Notes: generated by a model from the letters alone, not told the origin. Positions 43,153-55,421 are shown, counted from the stretch's first letter. The stretch: 64,000 nucleotides of DNA from Poindextera sp965277425 (GCA_965277425.1 CBDICR010000006.1:744001-808000), one strand, 5' to 3'. Numbers and translations are program-made.

Positions 43153-44550
43153 ATGTTCCTGTCCATCGCCACCACCCATCGTCCAGCCACCGACCTCGGC
43201 TTTTTGCTGCACAAACATCCCGAGCGCGTGCATGAGACCGAGCTGCCGTTCGGCAAGGCCTTCGTCTTCTATCCGCAGGCGGAGGAGGCCCGCTGCGAGG
43301 CGGCGCTGGTGCTCGACATCGATCCGGTCGGCCTGGTGCGCGGCAAGGGCCTCTCGGACGGGCTGATGGACCGCTATGTGAACGATCGGCCTTATGCGGC
43401 CTCGTCCTTTCTGTCGGTCGCGATGGGGCGCGCCCTGCGCACCGCCATGTCCGGCGCCTCGCGCGAACGCCCCGAGTTGGCCCGGACCGAAATCCCGCTC
43501 GAAGTGGTGGTCACGCCCCTGCCGGCGCGGGGCGGCGCGCGCTTGGCGCATGACCTGTTCGAGCCGCTGGGATGGGCCGTGGACACAGAGGCTGTGGCGG
43601 ACGGCGGCGCGCTGACCGGCAAGACGCCCGCCTATGTCACGCTGAAGCTGACCGGCGCCGCGCGGCTGCAGGCCCTGCTGAACCACCTCTATGTGCTGAT
43701 TCCGGTGCTGGACGACGACAAGCACTATTGGGTCGGCGAGGATGAGGTCGAGAAGCTGCTCAAGCGCGGCGGAGGCTGGCTGGACAGCCATCCGGCCCGC
43801 GACCTGATCGTTCGACGCTATCTGATCCACCGCCGGGTCCTAGCGCGCGGCGCGCTGGAACGCCTCGCGCCGGAAACGCGCGAAGACGCCGTCGAGCCGG
43901 AAGCGCGGGCGACGCCGGAAGCTGCCATCGAAGCGCCGCTGCGCCTGAACGACCAGCGCATGGACGCCGTGGTCGACGTCTTGCGCGCCAGCGGCGCCCA
44001 CGCCATCGCCGACCTCGGCTGCGGCGAAGGCAAGCTCCTCCAACGGCTCGTGCGCGAGCGCTGGGTCGAGCGCCTGATCGGCGTCGATGCGGCCGCGCGC
44101 GATCTGGAATGGGCGTCCAGGCGGCTGAAGCTGGATGCGGCCGGCGCGCCGGCCGAAGGACGCGTGACCCTGTTGCATGGCGGCCTCACCTATCGCGATC
44201 GGCGCTGGGAAGACGTCGACGCCGCGGCCCTTATCGAGGTGATCGAACACTTGGATGCCGAACGCCTGCCCACCTTGGAAAAGATCGTGTTCGCCTCGGC
44301 GCGCCCGGCGACGGTCGTGGTGACCACGCCCAATGCGGAATACAACGCCCTCTTCCCCAATCTGGCGGCGGGCGCCTTCCGCCACCCAGACCATCGGTTC
44401 GAATGGACCCGCGCACAGTTCCAGGGATGGGCGACCGGTGTGGCCGAGGCTCATAACTACGCGGTGAGGTTCAGCGGCATCGGAAACCTCGACGAAGTCC
44501 TGGGCGCGCCGACCCAGATGGCGATCTTCACGCGCGGGCGCGCGACATGA
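43153..44550 (+). CDS. hen1: RNA 3'-terminal ribose 2'-O-methyltransferase Hen1
   Basis: 465 aa. MFLSIATTHRPATDLGFLLHKHPERVHETELPFG is the bacterial Hen1 N-terminal domain, which activates the partner ligase. The methyltransferase domain (about 270-465) has ADLGCGEGKLLQRL, the metal-site EVIEHLD and FRHPDHRFEWTRAQFQGWA. Hen1 methylates the 2'-OH of the 3' end at a cleaved tRNA before Pnkp seals it, protecting against re-cutting by ribotoxins. ATG 43153; overlaps pnkp by 4 nt (ATGA). Confidence 0.95.
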   Translation: MFLSIATTHRPATDLGFLLHKHPERVHETELPFGKAFVFYPQAEEARCEAALVLDIDPVGLVRGKGLSDGLMDRYVNDRPYAASSFLSVAMGRALRTAMSGASRERPELARTEIPLEVVVTPLPARGGARLAHDLFEPLGWAVDTEAVADGGALTGKTPAYVTLKLTGAARLQALLNHLYVLIPVLDDDKHYWVGEDEVEKLLKRGGGWLDSHPARDLIVRRYLIHRRVLARGALERLAPETREDAVEPEARATPEAAIEAPLRLNDQRMDAVVDVLRASGAHAIADLGCGEGKLLQRLVRERWVERLIGVDAAARDLEWASRRLKLDAAGAPAEGRVTLLHGGLTYRDRRWEDVDAAALIEVIEHLDAERLPTLEKIVFASARPATVVVTTPNAEYNALFPNLAAGAFRHPDHRFEWTRAQFQGWATGVAEAHNYAVRFSGIGNLDEVLGAPTQMAIFTRGRAT

Positions 44551-47105
44551 ACCTCGAGATCCCCGATTTCGCCCTGATCGTACTGATCGGCGCCTCCGGC
44601 TCAGGCAAGTCGACCTTCGCGGCCAAGCATTTCGCGCCCACGGAGGTGATTTCCTCCGATCGCGCCCGCGGCTGGGTGAGCGACGATGAGACCGATCAGT
44701 CGGTCAGCGCCGACGCCTTTGACCTCGTCCGCGCCGTCGCCGAGAAGCGGCTGAAGCACCGCCGCTTGACGGTGATCGACGCCACCAATGTGCGATCCGC
44801 CGATCGCAAGGCCTGGATCGAGATCGCCCGCCGCTGGCACGCGTTGCCGGTCGCCGTCCTTGTCGATCCGGGGATCGACCTGTGCATCGAGCGCAACAGG
44901 GGTCGTTCCGATCGACCGTTCGGCGCCAATGTGATCCAGCGCATGGCCGCCGAGATCCGTCGCGGCCTGGGCGGCTTGCAGCGAGAAGGCTTCCGCCAGG
45001 TCTGGAAGCTGACCAGCGAAGCGGAGATCGACGCCGCCATCGTCGAGCGCAAGCCGCTGTGGACGGACAAGCGGGGCGATACCGGCCCGTTCGACATCAT
45101 CGGCGACGTGCATGGCTGCGCGGCGGAGCTGGAAGAGCTCCTGACCCGACTCGGATATGCGATCGCCTGGCATAAGGAACGAGGCGAGCGCGCGGTCACC
45201 GTCACGCCGCCGACGGGCCGCAAGGCGGTCTTCCTCGGCGATCTCGTCGACCGTGGGCCGAACGCGCCGGATGCCTTGCGCATCGCCATGAGCATGACCG
45301 CCGCCGGAACCGGCTACTGCATCCAGGGCAATCACGAGCGCAAGTTCGGCCGCTGGCTGGCGGGCCGCAAGGTCACGATCGCCCACGGCCTGCAGCAGAC
45401 CATCGACCAGTACGAACTGGCCGACCGCGGCTTCAAGGAAGCCGTCCGCGCCTTTGTCGACGACCTGCGCAGCCACCTCTGGCTCGACGGAGGCCGCCTT
45501 GCCGTCGCCCACGCCGGCCTCAAGGCCGAGATGATCGGGCGCGGCTCAGCCGCCGTGCGCGAGTTCGCCCTCTATGGCGAGACCACGGGCGAGATTGATG
45601 AATTCGGCCTGCCGGTCCGCGCCGACTGGGCCGCAAACTATCGCGGCGATACGACCGTGATCTACGGCCACACGCCGGTCCCCGAGGCGCAGTGGGTCAA
45701 CAATACCCTGTGTATCGACACAGGCTGCGTCTTCGGCGGCAAGCTGACCGCCCTGCGTTGGCCGGAACGCGAGCTGGTCGAGGTTCCGGCCCGCCAGGTC
45801 TGGTGCGAGCCCGCGCGCCCGCTGGCCCTCGCCGCCGACGCTCGCTCGGCTCAGGCCGAAGCCGACGGCTTGTTGGACATGGAGGACGTCAGCGGCCGGC
45901 GCTGGATCGACACCACCCTGCGCGGCCGCGTCGTCGTGGCCGAGGAGAACGCCGCCGCCGCCCTGGAGGTGATGAGCCGCTTCGCCCTGGCGCCCCAATG
46001 GCTGGCCTATCTGCCGCCGACCATGTCGCCGAGCGAGACCTCGTCCGCCGACGGCTGGTTGGAACGGCCCGAGGAGGCGTTCGCCCACTATGGCGAACGC
46101 GGCGTGGCGGAGGTGGTGTGCGAGGAAAAGCACATGGGCTCGCGAGCGATCATCGCGCTTTGCCGCAATGCCGACGCCGCGCGCGCCCGCTTCGACGCGG
46201 CGGGTGAGATCGGCGCCATCTGGACCCGCACCGGCCGCAGCTTCTTCAACGACGAGGCCACAACCGAAGGCCTGCTTCGCCGGCTGCGCTGCAGGGTCGA
46301 CGCCGCGGGCCTCTGGGACGAGTTCGCCAGCGACTGGCTTCTGCTGGACGCCGAAATCATGCCCTGGTCGGCCAAGGCGGGCGGGCTGATCGACGCCCAG
46401 TACGCGCCGGTCGCGGCATCCTCGCGCGCGGGGCTCGCCGCCGCCTCCACGGCCCTGGCCCGCGCCAGGGCGCGCGGCGTTCAGGTCGAGGCGCTTAGCG
46501 TGCGTTACGCGGAACGCGCGGAGCGCGCGGCGCTCTATGCGCGCGCCTGGGAGCCCTATGTCTGGCCGGTCTCCAGCATCGATGACCTGCGCATCGCGCC
46601 ATTCCACCTTCTCGCGAGCGAGGGGCGGGTCTGGTTCGACAAGGATCATCTCTGGCACATGGGACTGTCGGATCGTCTGGCCGCCGCCGGCGAAGCCGTC
46701 GTGGCGTCGACCCGCTGGCGGTTGGTGAACCTCTCGGACAGCCAGGCCTGCGCCGAGGCCGCCCATTGGTGGGAAGGCCTTACGGCGACCGGCGGCGAAG
46801 GCATGGTGGTCAAGCCGCGCGACTTCATCGCGCGCGGACCGAAGGGCCTGCTGCAGCCGGCGCTGAAGGTGCGCGGGCGCGAATATCTGCGCATCATCTA
46901 CGGCCCGGAATACGATGCGCCGGAGCACTTGGCGCGCCTGCGCGAGCGAGGCCTGAACGGCAAGCGCAACCTCGCCCTGCGCGAGTTCGCCCTGGGCCAC
47001 GAAGCGCTGCGCCGCTTCGTCGCCGGCGAGCCGTTGCGCCGGGTGCATGAATGCGCCTTCGCCATCCTCGCCCTGGAAAGCGAACCGATCGATCCGCGCC
47101 TCTAG
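44547..47105 (+). CDS. pnkp: Polynucleotide kinase-phosphatase-ligase Pnkp (RNA repair)
   Basis: 852 aa, three modules. Kinase: P-loop LIGASGSGKSTF at residues 13-24. Phosphatase: FDIIGDVHGC near 188, FLGDLVDRGPNAPDA, CIQGNHERKFGR and VIYGHTPVPEAQWVNN. Ligase: nucleotidyl lysine in VCEEKHMGSRAI near 527, with GEGMVVKPR near 752 as a later ligase motif. It heals and seals broken tRNA ends with Hen1. Both genes are intact with no nearby regulator or toxin. This pair is patchily distributed in bacteria, so lateral acquisition is plausible. Confidence 0.96.
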   Translation: MNLEIPDFALIVLIGASGSGKSTFAAKHFAPTEVISSDRARGWVSDDETDQSVSADAFDLVRAVAEKRLKHRRLTVIDATNVRSADRKAWIEIARRWHALPVAVLVDPGIDLCIERNRGRSDRPFGANVIQRMAAEIRRGLGGLQREGFRQVWKLTSEAEIDAAIVERKPLWTDKRGDTGPFDIIGDVHGCAAELEELLTRLGYAIAWHKERGERAVTVTPPTGRKAVFLGDLVDRGPNAPDALRIAMSMTAAGTGYCIQGNHERKFGRWLAGRKVTIAHGLQQTIDQYELADRGFKEAVRAFVDDLRSHLWLDGGRLAVAHAGLKAEMIGRGSAAVREFALYGETTGEIDEFGLPVRADWAANYRGDTTVIYGHTPVPEAQWVNNTLCIDTGCVFGGKLTALRWPERELVEVPARQVWCEPARPLALAADARSAQAEADGLLDMEDVSGRRWIDTTLRGRVVVAEENAAAALEVMSRFALAPQWLAYLPPTMSPSETSSADGWLERPEEAFAHYGERGVAEVVCEEKHMGSRAIIALCRNADAARARFDAAGEIGAIWTRTGRSFFNDEATTEGLLRRLRCRVDAAGLWDEFASDWLLLDAEIMPWSAKAGGLIDAQYAPVAASSRAGLAAASTALARARARGVQVEALSVRYAERAERAALYARAWEPYVWPVSSIDDLRIAPFHLLASEGRVWFDKDHLWHMGLSDRLAAAGEAVVASTRWRLVNLSDSQACAEAAHWWEGLTATGGEGMVVKPRDFIARGPKGLLQPALKVRGREYLRIIYGPEYDAPEHLARLRERGLNGKRNLALREFALGHEALRRFVAGEPLRRVHECAFAILALESEPIDPRL

Positions 47106-47136
47106 CGGTTTTCATACGTTCACTTTTTGATTGGGC

Positions 47137-47150
47137 GTTTGAGATCAAAC
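47137..47150. promoter_or_regulatory. Short inverted repeat upstream of the MFS gene
   Basis: GTTTGA-GA-TCAAAC, a perfect 6-bp inverted repeat, lies 120 bp before the MFS ATG in the 168-bp gap after pnkp. A regulator half-site pattern is possible; nothing supports a specific one. Confidence 0.25.
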
Positions 47151-47273
47151 CCGGCCGCGCGAATTTTTTGTGACAGCGAAACCCGCGGTCATCGCTCGCG
47201 GTTCAAGGTTGGGGGCGCAAAGCGTGGCGAGCCTTTTGGCTTCGACCCGCGATCAGCCCGGTACGGGACCGCC

Positions 47274-48716
47274 ATGTCAAACGCCGCAGGCCAAGGCTCC
47301 GAGATTCTGGAACGGATGGACTCCGCCAAGATCACCCCGCACCACTGGAAGATCCTGTTCATCTCGGGCATGGGCTTCTTCACCGACGCCTATGACCTTT
47401 TCATCATCGGGGTGGTCATGGCCCTGCTCAAGCAGCAGTGGCACGTCTCGACCATAGCCGAGGGCCTGGTCACCTCCAGCGCGCTCCTGGCGTCCGCCGT
47501 CGGCGCGCTGCTGTTCGGGCGGGTGGCCGACATGCTCGGCCGCAAGCGCATCTATGGATATGAGGTGCTGGTGCTGGCGGCCGGCGCCATCGCCTCGGCC
47601 TTTTCGCCCAATATCTGGTGGCTGATCGTCTTCCGTATCATCCTGGGCGTAGGGATCGGCGGCGACTATCCCGTCAGCGCCACCATCATGAGCGAGTACG
47701 CCGGTAAGAAGAACCGGGGGCTGATGGTCAGCCTGGTGTTCGCCATGCAGGCGGCCGGGCTGATCGTCGGGCCGCTTCTGGCCGCCGGGCTTTTGACCAC
47801 GTCCCTGTCCCACGACCTGATCTGGCGGCTGTTGCTGGCTTTCGGCTGCATTCCCGCCCTGGCGGTCTTCCAGATGCGCCGGCATCTGGCCGAGACCCCC
47901 CGCTTCCTGCTGGCGAACGGGCGACACGAGGAGTTCGAGAAGGCCGCGTCGGGTGTGCTGGGGCCGTCGAAGCGCGGTATCGACGCCGGCGCGCCGAAGC
48001 CAGCGAACCAAGACGGCGCAGGCGAGGCCGGCTCGTTCTGGAAGGGCTTTGGGCTGTTCACCCACCGGCGGGAGCTGATGATCCGCCTGGTCGGCGCCAG
48101 TCTGGCCTGGTTCCTGATGGACTTCGCCTATTACGGCAATACGGTCTCCAGTCCCATGGTGCTGGCGGCCATAACGCCGAACGGCAGCCTGCTCAGCCAC
48201 ACCCTGACTCAACTGGCCGTGTTCGCCGTGGCCGCGGCGCCGGGCTATCTGATCGCCGCGGCGATGATGGATCGGATGGGGCGCAAGTCGATCCAGATCC
48301 TCGGGTTTTCCATGATGGCGCTCACCTTCGCCATCATCGCGCTCGTGCCGAACGTCGAGACCTTCGTGCTGCCCTTCCTGATCGTCTACGGCATTAGCTA
48401 CTTCTTCACCGAGTTCGGCCCCAATTCGACGACCTTCGTCTATCCCGCCGAGATCTTCCCGGTGAAGGGCCGGACGACCGGCCACGGGATCGCCTCGTCC
48501 GCCGGCAAGCTCGGCGGCTTTATCGGGGTCTTCCTGTTTCCGATCTTGATGCACTGGCACGGCCTGCTGGCGGCGGAATCCGCCGCCGCCATCGTCAGCG
48601 TGCTGGGCATCGTGGTCACCGTGACCATGCTGCCGGAGACGAACGGCAAGAGCCTGGAGGAACTCAGTCCCGAACTGGCGAGCCACCCAGGCGGCGCCCT
48701 GCCGCAAGCCGCCTGA
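47274..48716 (+). CDS. MFS transporter, PHS (phosphate:H+ symporter) type
   Basis: 480 aa with twelve predicted membrane segments. ILFISGMGFFTDAYDLFIIGVVMALL, ALLFGRVADMLGRKRIYGYEVLV (MFS motif A), VFRIILGVGIGGDYPVSATIMSEYA and FTEFGPNSTTFVYPAEIFPVKGRTTGHGIASSAGKLGGFIG are the Pht1/PHS signatures. Phosphate is the likely substrate by family; relatives can carry aromatic acids. Start ATG 47274. No clear phosphate-box was found upstream. The next gene is a TonB-dependent receptor. Confidence 0.85.
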   Translation: MSNAAGQGSEILERMDSAKITPHHWKILFISGMGFFTDAYDLFIIGVVMALLKQQWHVSTIAEGLVTSSALLASAVGALLFGRVADMLGRKRIYGYEVLVLAAGAIASAFSPNIWWLIVFRIILGVGIGGDYPVSATIMSEYAGKKNRGLMVSLVFAMQAAGLIVGPLLAAGLLTTSLSHDLIWRLLLAFGCIPALAVFQMRRHLAETPRFLLANGRHEEFEKAASGVLGPSKRGIDAGAPKPANQDGAGEAGSFWKGFGLFTHRRELMIRLVGASLAWFLMDFAYYGNTVSSPMVLAAITPNGSLLSHTLTQLAVFAVAAAPGYLIAAAMMDRMGRKSIQILGFSMMALTFAIIALVPNVETFVLPFLIVYGISYFFTEFGPNSTTFVYPAEIFPVKGRTTGHGIASSAGKLGGFIGVFLFPILMHWHGLLAAESAAAIVSVLGIVVTVTMLPETNGKSLEELSPELASHPGGALPQAA

Positions 48717-49007
48717 CCGCTCGACCACGGCCTCGCGGCGGCGACGGCGCAATCGGACGGTCCGATGTCAGGACGGCCTCGGAAGCCCAAACAACACACC
48801 GTCCTTGTACGGCGTAAACATCAAGATTCTGTCGCTGAAACGCCGCAGAAAGTTCACTCGTCAAGCGGCCTCCCGCAGGGCAACTGCCGGCGGGGACGTG
48901 ACCGTCGAGCAAAGCGAACGGTCGGTCGATGAGGCATGAGGCCAGGCGCCGCGGCGGCGTCGAGTCTCACCCACGCGACGGCGCCCCAGGCAAGACTTGG
49001 GGGTAAG

Positions 49008-51305
49008 ATGAATATCCGAAAGACGTCCTGGCGCAATGCATCGGCGCTTGTCTTGATCGCAACCCTGGCCGCGGGCGTGGCCAAGGCCGCCGACCCCACC
49101 GGAGGCGAAGGCATCTTTCAGCCCGGCGCGGGCGGGGAAGGGGTCGAGGCCAACAACGTCGTGGTGACCGCCGAGAAGAACAAGGCGGCGGCGGCCGCCC
49201 CGACCAAGGCCTCGCTGGCGCAAACCCAGCCGGAATCGATCATCGGCCACAGGTACATCGAACAGGTCACGTCGGAGACCGGCGGCTGGGCTTCGATCGT
49301 CGCCATCGCGCCCAGCGTTTCGGTCGGCGCCACCTCCAACGGCGGCGGCATTGGCGATTATCAGACCCCGACCCTGCGGGGCTTTCAGGACGGCGAGTAC
49401 AACATCACCTATGACGGCATCGCCTTCGGCGACACCAACAATCCCACGCACCACTCGGCCGACTATTTTCCGACCTCGACCGTCGGCTCGGTGGTGATCG
49501 ATCGCGGCCCCGGCGCCGCCGGCGACCTAGGCCAGGCGAATTTCGGCGGCGCCCTCCACTTCTTTTCGCCGGAGGTGAGCAACACCTTCGGCATCGTGCA
49601 GAAGCTGACCTATGGCAGCTACGATACGCTCGCCGCGGTCACCACGATCAACACCGGCGAGATTCCGCGGTTCGGCGGCGCCAAGCTCCTGATCAACCTC
49701 GATGAGCGCACCGCGCAGGGCGAACTGAGCAATGCCGGCGGCTATGCCTACGACCAGCTGGTCAAGTTTGAACTGCCCATCGGAGACCGGTTCAACCTGA
49801 CCGTTTTCGGCACCCACGAGTGGACGCGGTTCAACTTTCCGGACTCGAACGGGCCAGGTGAAACCTGGCAGCAGGTTCAGCTTTACGGCAAGAACTTCTC
49901 GCTCACGAACATCCCCGACGAATTCTACTACAAGTATAACTACGAGCGGAAGCAGACCGACTTCGAGTACGTTGACGCAAAATACCAGATTGCACCGATG
50001 TTGTCGGCAGAAAACCAGGTCTATACCTACTCCTACGCCAACAAGACCAAGTCGACCAACGACAATTCGGGGATCATTGGCGGCCCGAACACCTCGCCTC
50101 CGCAAGCATCCGGTTCGAACCCGAACGACATCGGCGGCTATGACAAGCTGAACGGCTACCGCGTACTCGGCGATATCGTCCGCGTCGATCAGCAGTGGTC
50201 CTTCGGCACACTGAAGGCCGGCGGTCTTGTCGAGTCTTCGAGCACTGAACGCCATAACTGCTATGAGGATTTCACCACCGGTTCGTCGCCGGACTACAAG
50301 TACAAACCGCCCGCCTATCCGTTCACGACCAACTGCAAACTCCTCGAACACTCGGACTGGGAGCAGGGGCAGGTGTTCGCCGACTTTGACTGGACGCCCA
50401 GCGACAAGCTGAAAATCTCTCCGGGCTTCAAATATGTGGTCTTCAAACGCGATGTCGACGCCGCCGACGAAAACGTCACCGGCGGGTCGAAAAACCAGGG
50501 GCTGATCGCCACCAACACCTATTCCAGCCCGCTCTACTTTCTGACCGCGAACTACAAGATCCAGCCTGACTGGGCGGTCTATGGGCAGTACGCCACGGGC
50601 TTCCTCATTCCGGCGCTCTCGGGGCTGTACACGGCCGGCGCAAACATTCAGCATCTGCAGTCGGAATACACCACCAACTATCAGGCCGGCACGGTCTATA
50701 CCCACGGCGATATCACCGCGGACGCCGACGTCTACCTGATCGACGCGACCAATCTGCAGGTCGCCTGCGTCGTTCCCGGCACGCCGCCCGAGGCGGGGAC
50801 GTGCAACGCCGGCAAGGCGCGGTTCAGCGGCGTCGAGGGCGAAGCCGCCTACGCCCTGCCCTTCGGCCTCACCGTGTTCGCCAACGGCTCGATCAACACC
50901 GCCAAGCAATTGGCCAATGCGGCCAATCCAGGCGCGGGGATCGCCGCCAACCCGGCGGAAAAACTGGCGAATACGCCAGGATGGACGGACGCCTTTGGCC
51001 TCATCTACGCCCGTGGACCCTGGCAGGGATCGCTGACCTACAAGCAGTCCGGCGCCTATGTCGTCTACGGCGCCGTCAACAACACCCGGTTCAACTTCTC
51101 CGGCTTCGATACCGTGGACGCTTCCCTGTCCTACGATTTCGGCCATGTCATGGTGAAACTGCAGGGATTCAACCTGTTCGACCGGCGCTCGATAACCAAC
51201 TATGTGCCGTCATCGAGTGCAACCACTCCGTTCACTGATGATGGCAGCTTCTACACCTTCCAGACCGGACGAGATCTGGAACTGACGTTGATCGGAAAAT
51301 TCTAG
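49008..51305 (+). CDS. TonB-dependent outer-membrane receptor
   Basis: 765 aa. Signal peptide (1-27, ending VAKA), a TonB box-like VEANNVVVTAEK near 44, the plug domain (about 60-190: RYIEQVTSETGGW, PTLRGFQDGEYNITYDGIAFGDTN, VVIDRGPGAAGDLGQANFGGALHF) and a 22-strand-type barrel ending with F at the C-terminus (ELTLIGKF). Substrate not deducible. No transducer or sigma/anti-sigma genes nearby. The 291-bp gap before it shows no other gene. The C-terminal half is richer in Asn/Thr/Tyr, as usual for barrels. Confidence 0.9.
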   Translation: MNIRKTSWRNASALVLIATLAAGVAKAADPTGGEGIFQPGAGGEGVEANNVVVTAEKNKAAAAAPTKASLAQTQPESIIGHRYIEQVTSETGGWASIVAIAPSVSVGATSNGGGIGDYQTPTLRGFQDGEYNITYDGIAFGDTNNPTHHSADYFPTSTVGSVVIDRGPGAAGDLGQANFGGALHFFSPEVSNTFGIVQKLTYGSYDTLAAVTTINTGEIPRFGGAKLLINLDERTAQGELSNAGGYAYDQLVKFELPIGDRFNLTVFGTHEWTRFNFPDSNGPGETWQQVQLYGKNFSLTNIPDEFYYKYNYERKQTDFEYVDAKYQIAPMLSAENQVYTYSYANKTKSTNDNSGIIGGPNTSPPQASGSNPNDIGGYDKLNGYRVLGDIVRVDQQWSFGTLKAGGLVESSSTERHNCYEDFTTGSSPDYKYKPPAYPFTTNCKLLEHSDWEQGQVFADFDWTPSDKLKISPGFKYVVFKRDVDAADENVTGGSKNQGLIATNTYSSPLYFLTANYKIQPDWAVYGQYATGFLIPALSGLYTAGANIQHLQSEYTTNYQAGTVYTHGDITADADVYLIDATNLQVACVVPGTPPEAGTCNAGKARFSGVEGEAAYALPFGLTVFANGSINTAKQLANAANPGAGIAANPAEKLANTPGWTDAFGLIYARGPWQGSLTYKQSGAYVVYGAVNNTRFNFSGFDTVDASLSYDFGHVMVKLQGFNLFDRRSITNYVPSSSATTPFTDDGSFYTFQTGRDLELTLIGKF

Positions 51306-51339
51306 AGCGGCTGAGCCCCTCCCGGCGCCGGCTGCGGCC

Positions 51340-53706
<2,367 letters not shown>

Positions 53707-53720
53707 TTCGGCTCCCGAAC

Positions 53721-54128
53721 TCAAGCGAGCTTGCGCAGGCTGACGACGAGCAGGCCGTCCTGGGCGCGATGGCGGATCTGGTCGTAGCGGCCGGCGGGCA
53801 ACGGCACGCGGCGCTCGAAATAGCCTTGCGGCAGCTCCAGGCGGTGGATGACCGCCGTGCGCAGCTCGTCCGGCAAGGTGCGTTCACCGGCGATCATCAG
53901 GTGCGCGCCGTCGATCGCCAGCTTCAGCGAAGCCTCGGCGACGCCCGGCAGCGCCGCGATGATCACCACTTCGCCCTCGGTCTCCAGCACATCGACCGGC
54001 GGCGCCCAGACGGGCCGGCGCGCCGGGTTGGACGCCGGCTGGAAAAGCTGGCGGTGCATGCGCTCGGCGCGCGCCAGCATGTCCAGGGCCTCATCCCACA
54101 TCCACTGGCGCGGATCGTCGTTGGCCAT
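53721..54128 (-). CDS. Hsp20/alpha-crystallin small heat-shock protein
   Basis: 135 aa. The alpha-crystallin domain spans about 45-135: APPVDVLETEGEVVIIAALPGVAEASLKLAIDGAHLMIAGERTLP, then LELPQGYFERRVPLPAGRYDQIRHRAQDGLLVVSLRKLA. Unusually short tail, no IXI motif, so higher-order oligomers may be limited. ATG 54128 has AAGGG upstream. Paired with lon in one unit: a holdase with a protease. Confidence 0.88.
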   Translation of the reverse strand: MANDDPRQWMWDEALDMLARAERMHRQLFQPASNPARRPVWAPPVDVLETEGEVVIIAALPGVAEASLKLAIDGAHLMIAGERTLPDELRTAVIHRLELPQGYFERRVPLPAGRYDQIRHRAQDGLLVVSLRKLA

Positions 54129-54420
54129 CGCCGCCCTTTCCATTCGTTTCCGCGCCCCGCGCCATGTCGCGTCATTCGGGGAGCGCCAGCAAGTCTAATC
54201 ACCATCCGGGTTTGCCCGCACCTCTCACGCCGGCGCGCCCGGTAACGGGCGGTCGGGGGCATGAACGCCCCCGCGCCATCGACGTTGCAGCATCGATCCG
54301 CGTTGCGGAGCCATGGCCGCCGCCGCGCGTTAGGGCCAGGCGTGCAGCCTCGTCTCTCCGCCACGGATGCGGCGGCGGTCGCGAGCCGGCCATCGAGTTT
54401 CCAATCAGGATAGACAGACC
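54129..54420. other. 292-bp divergent region between hsp20 and the SDR gene
   Basis: No gene. A perfect hairpin GGGGGC-ATGAAC-GCCCCC lies at 54255-54272. A heat-shock promoter is expected on the minus side, but no convincing sigma-32 pair was seen. Confidence 0.4.
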
Positions 54421-55257
54421 GTGACCACCCCCTCCGGCGCCCCAGACCTGACCCCGCCGCGGTTGCTGACCGGCCAGAAGGCGCTGGTGACCGGCGCCAA
54501 TTCCGGCATCGGTCAGGGCGTGGCCATCGCCCTCGGCCAGGCCGGCGCCGATGTGGTGGTCAACTATGTCGACGGCGAGGACGCGGCGAACGCCGTGGTC
54601 GCCGAGATCCGCAAGTCGGGCGCCAATGCGATCGCCATCAAGGCCGATGTGTCGGCCGAGGACCAGGTCGAGGCGATGTTCAAAAGCGCCATCAGCCAGT
54701 TCGGCACCCTCGACATCCTGGTGGCCAACGCCGGCCTGCAGCGGGATTCGGCGATCCAGGACATGACCCTGGCCGAATGGAACACCGTGATCGGCATCAA
54801 TCTGACCGGCCAGTTCCTCTGCGCGCGCGAGGCCATCCGTGAATTCCTGCGGCGCGGGGTCGTGCCGTCGGTCTCGGCGGCGGCCGGCAAGATCATCTGC
54901 ATGAGCTCGGTGCACCAGCAGATCCCGTGGGCGGGCCATGCCAACTACGCCACCTCCAAGGGCGGCATTCGGATGATGATGGAAAGCCTGGCCCAGGAGG
55001 TCGCGCCCCGCCGCATCCGGGTGAACGCCATCGCGCCCGGCGCCATCCGCACACCGATCAACACCGCCGCCTGGAACACCCCGGCCGCCTATGCCAGCCT
55101 CATGACCCTGGTTCCCTATGGCCGGATCGGCGAGCCGGAGGACATCGCCAGGGCCGCGGTCTGGCTGGCCTCCGACCAGTCCGACTATGTGGTCGGCACG
55201 ACCCTGTTCGTGGATGGCGGCATGACGCTCTATCCCGGCTTCGCGACCGGCGGCTGA
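54421..55257 (+). CDS. SDR-family oxidoreductase (glucose 1-dehydrogenase-like)
   Basis: 278 aa classical short-chain dehydrogenase. Cofactor loop ALVTGANSGIGQGVA near 24, NAG at VANAGLQRD near 100, catalytic Ser in MSSVHQQI and YATSKGG (Tyr/Lys near 178-182), C-terminal GTTLFVDGGMTLYPGF, typical of glucose 1-dehydrogenase-like enzymes. GTG 54421 with AGGA upstream. Followed at once by a fragment of a GMC oxidoreductase, its usual neighbour in relatives. Confidence 0.9.
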   Translation: MTTPSGAPDLTPPRLLTGQKALVTGANSGIGQGVAIALGQAGADVVVNYVDGEDAANAVVAEIRKSGANAIAIKADVSAEDQVEAMFKSAISQFGTLDILVANAGLQRDSAIQDMTLAEWNTVIGINLTGQFLCAREAIREFLRRGVVPSVSAAAGKIICMSSVHQQIPWAGHANYATSKGGIRMMMESLAQEVAPRRIRVNAIAPGAIRTPINTAAWNTPAAYASLMTLVPYGRIGEPEDIARAAVWLASDQSDYVVGTTLFVDGGMTLYPGFATGG

Positions 55258-55388
55258 GCACGGACGATCGCTACGACGTCATCGTAATCGCCAGCGGCCC
55301 GGGCGGCGCGTCATGGGACATTTCCATCGGCGACACCGGCTATCGGCGGGCTTTGGGCTGTTCTAGAACGGTGGCGTGGCCGGCGTGA
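55254..55388 (+). pseudogene. Stump of a GMC-type oxidoreductase
   Basis: The frame overlapping the SDR stop reads STDDRYDVIVIASGPGGAS, the FAD-binding start of GMC oxidoreductases (YDVIVIGSGPGG). After Ser the sequence no longer resembles the family and stops at 55386-55388. About 500 codons are missing. A deletion between this point and cyoA is the simplest explanation. Confidence 0.55.
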
Positions 55389-55421
55389 ATTTCCGTCGGC
55401 CTTTCAGACTAAGGGGACCCG

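Noticed and set aside
47160..47200. Pho-box-like sequence (TGACAG, GGTCAT) upstream of the MFS gene
   Set aside because: Only one recognisable half-site and wrong spacing; not enough to claim PhoB control of the PHS-type transporter.
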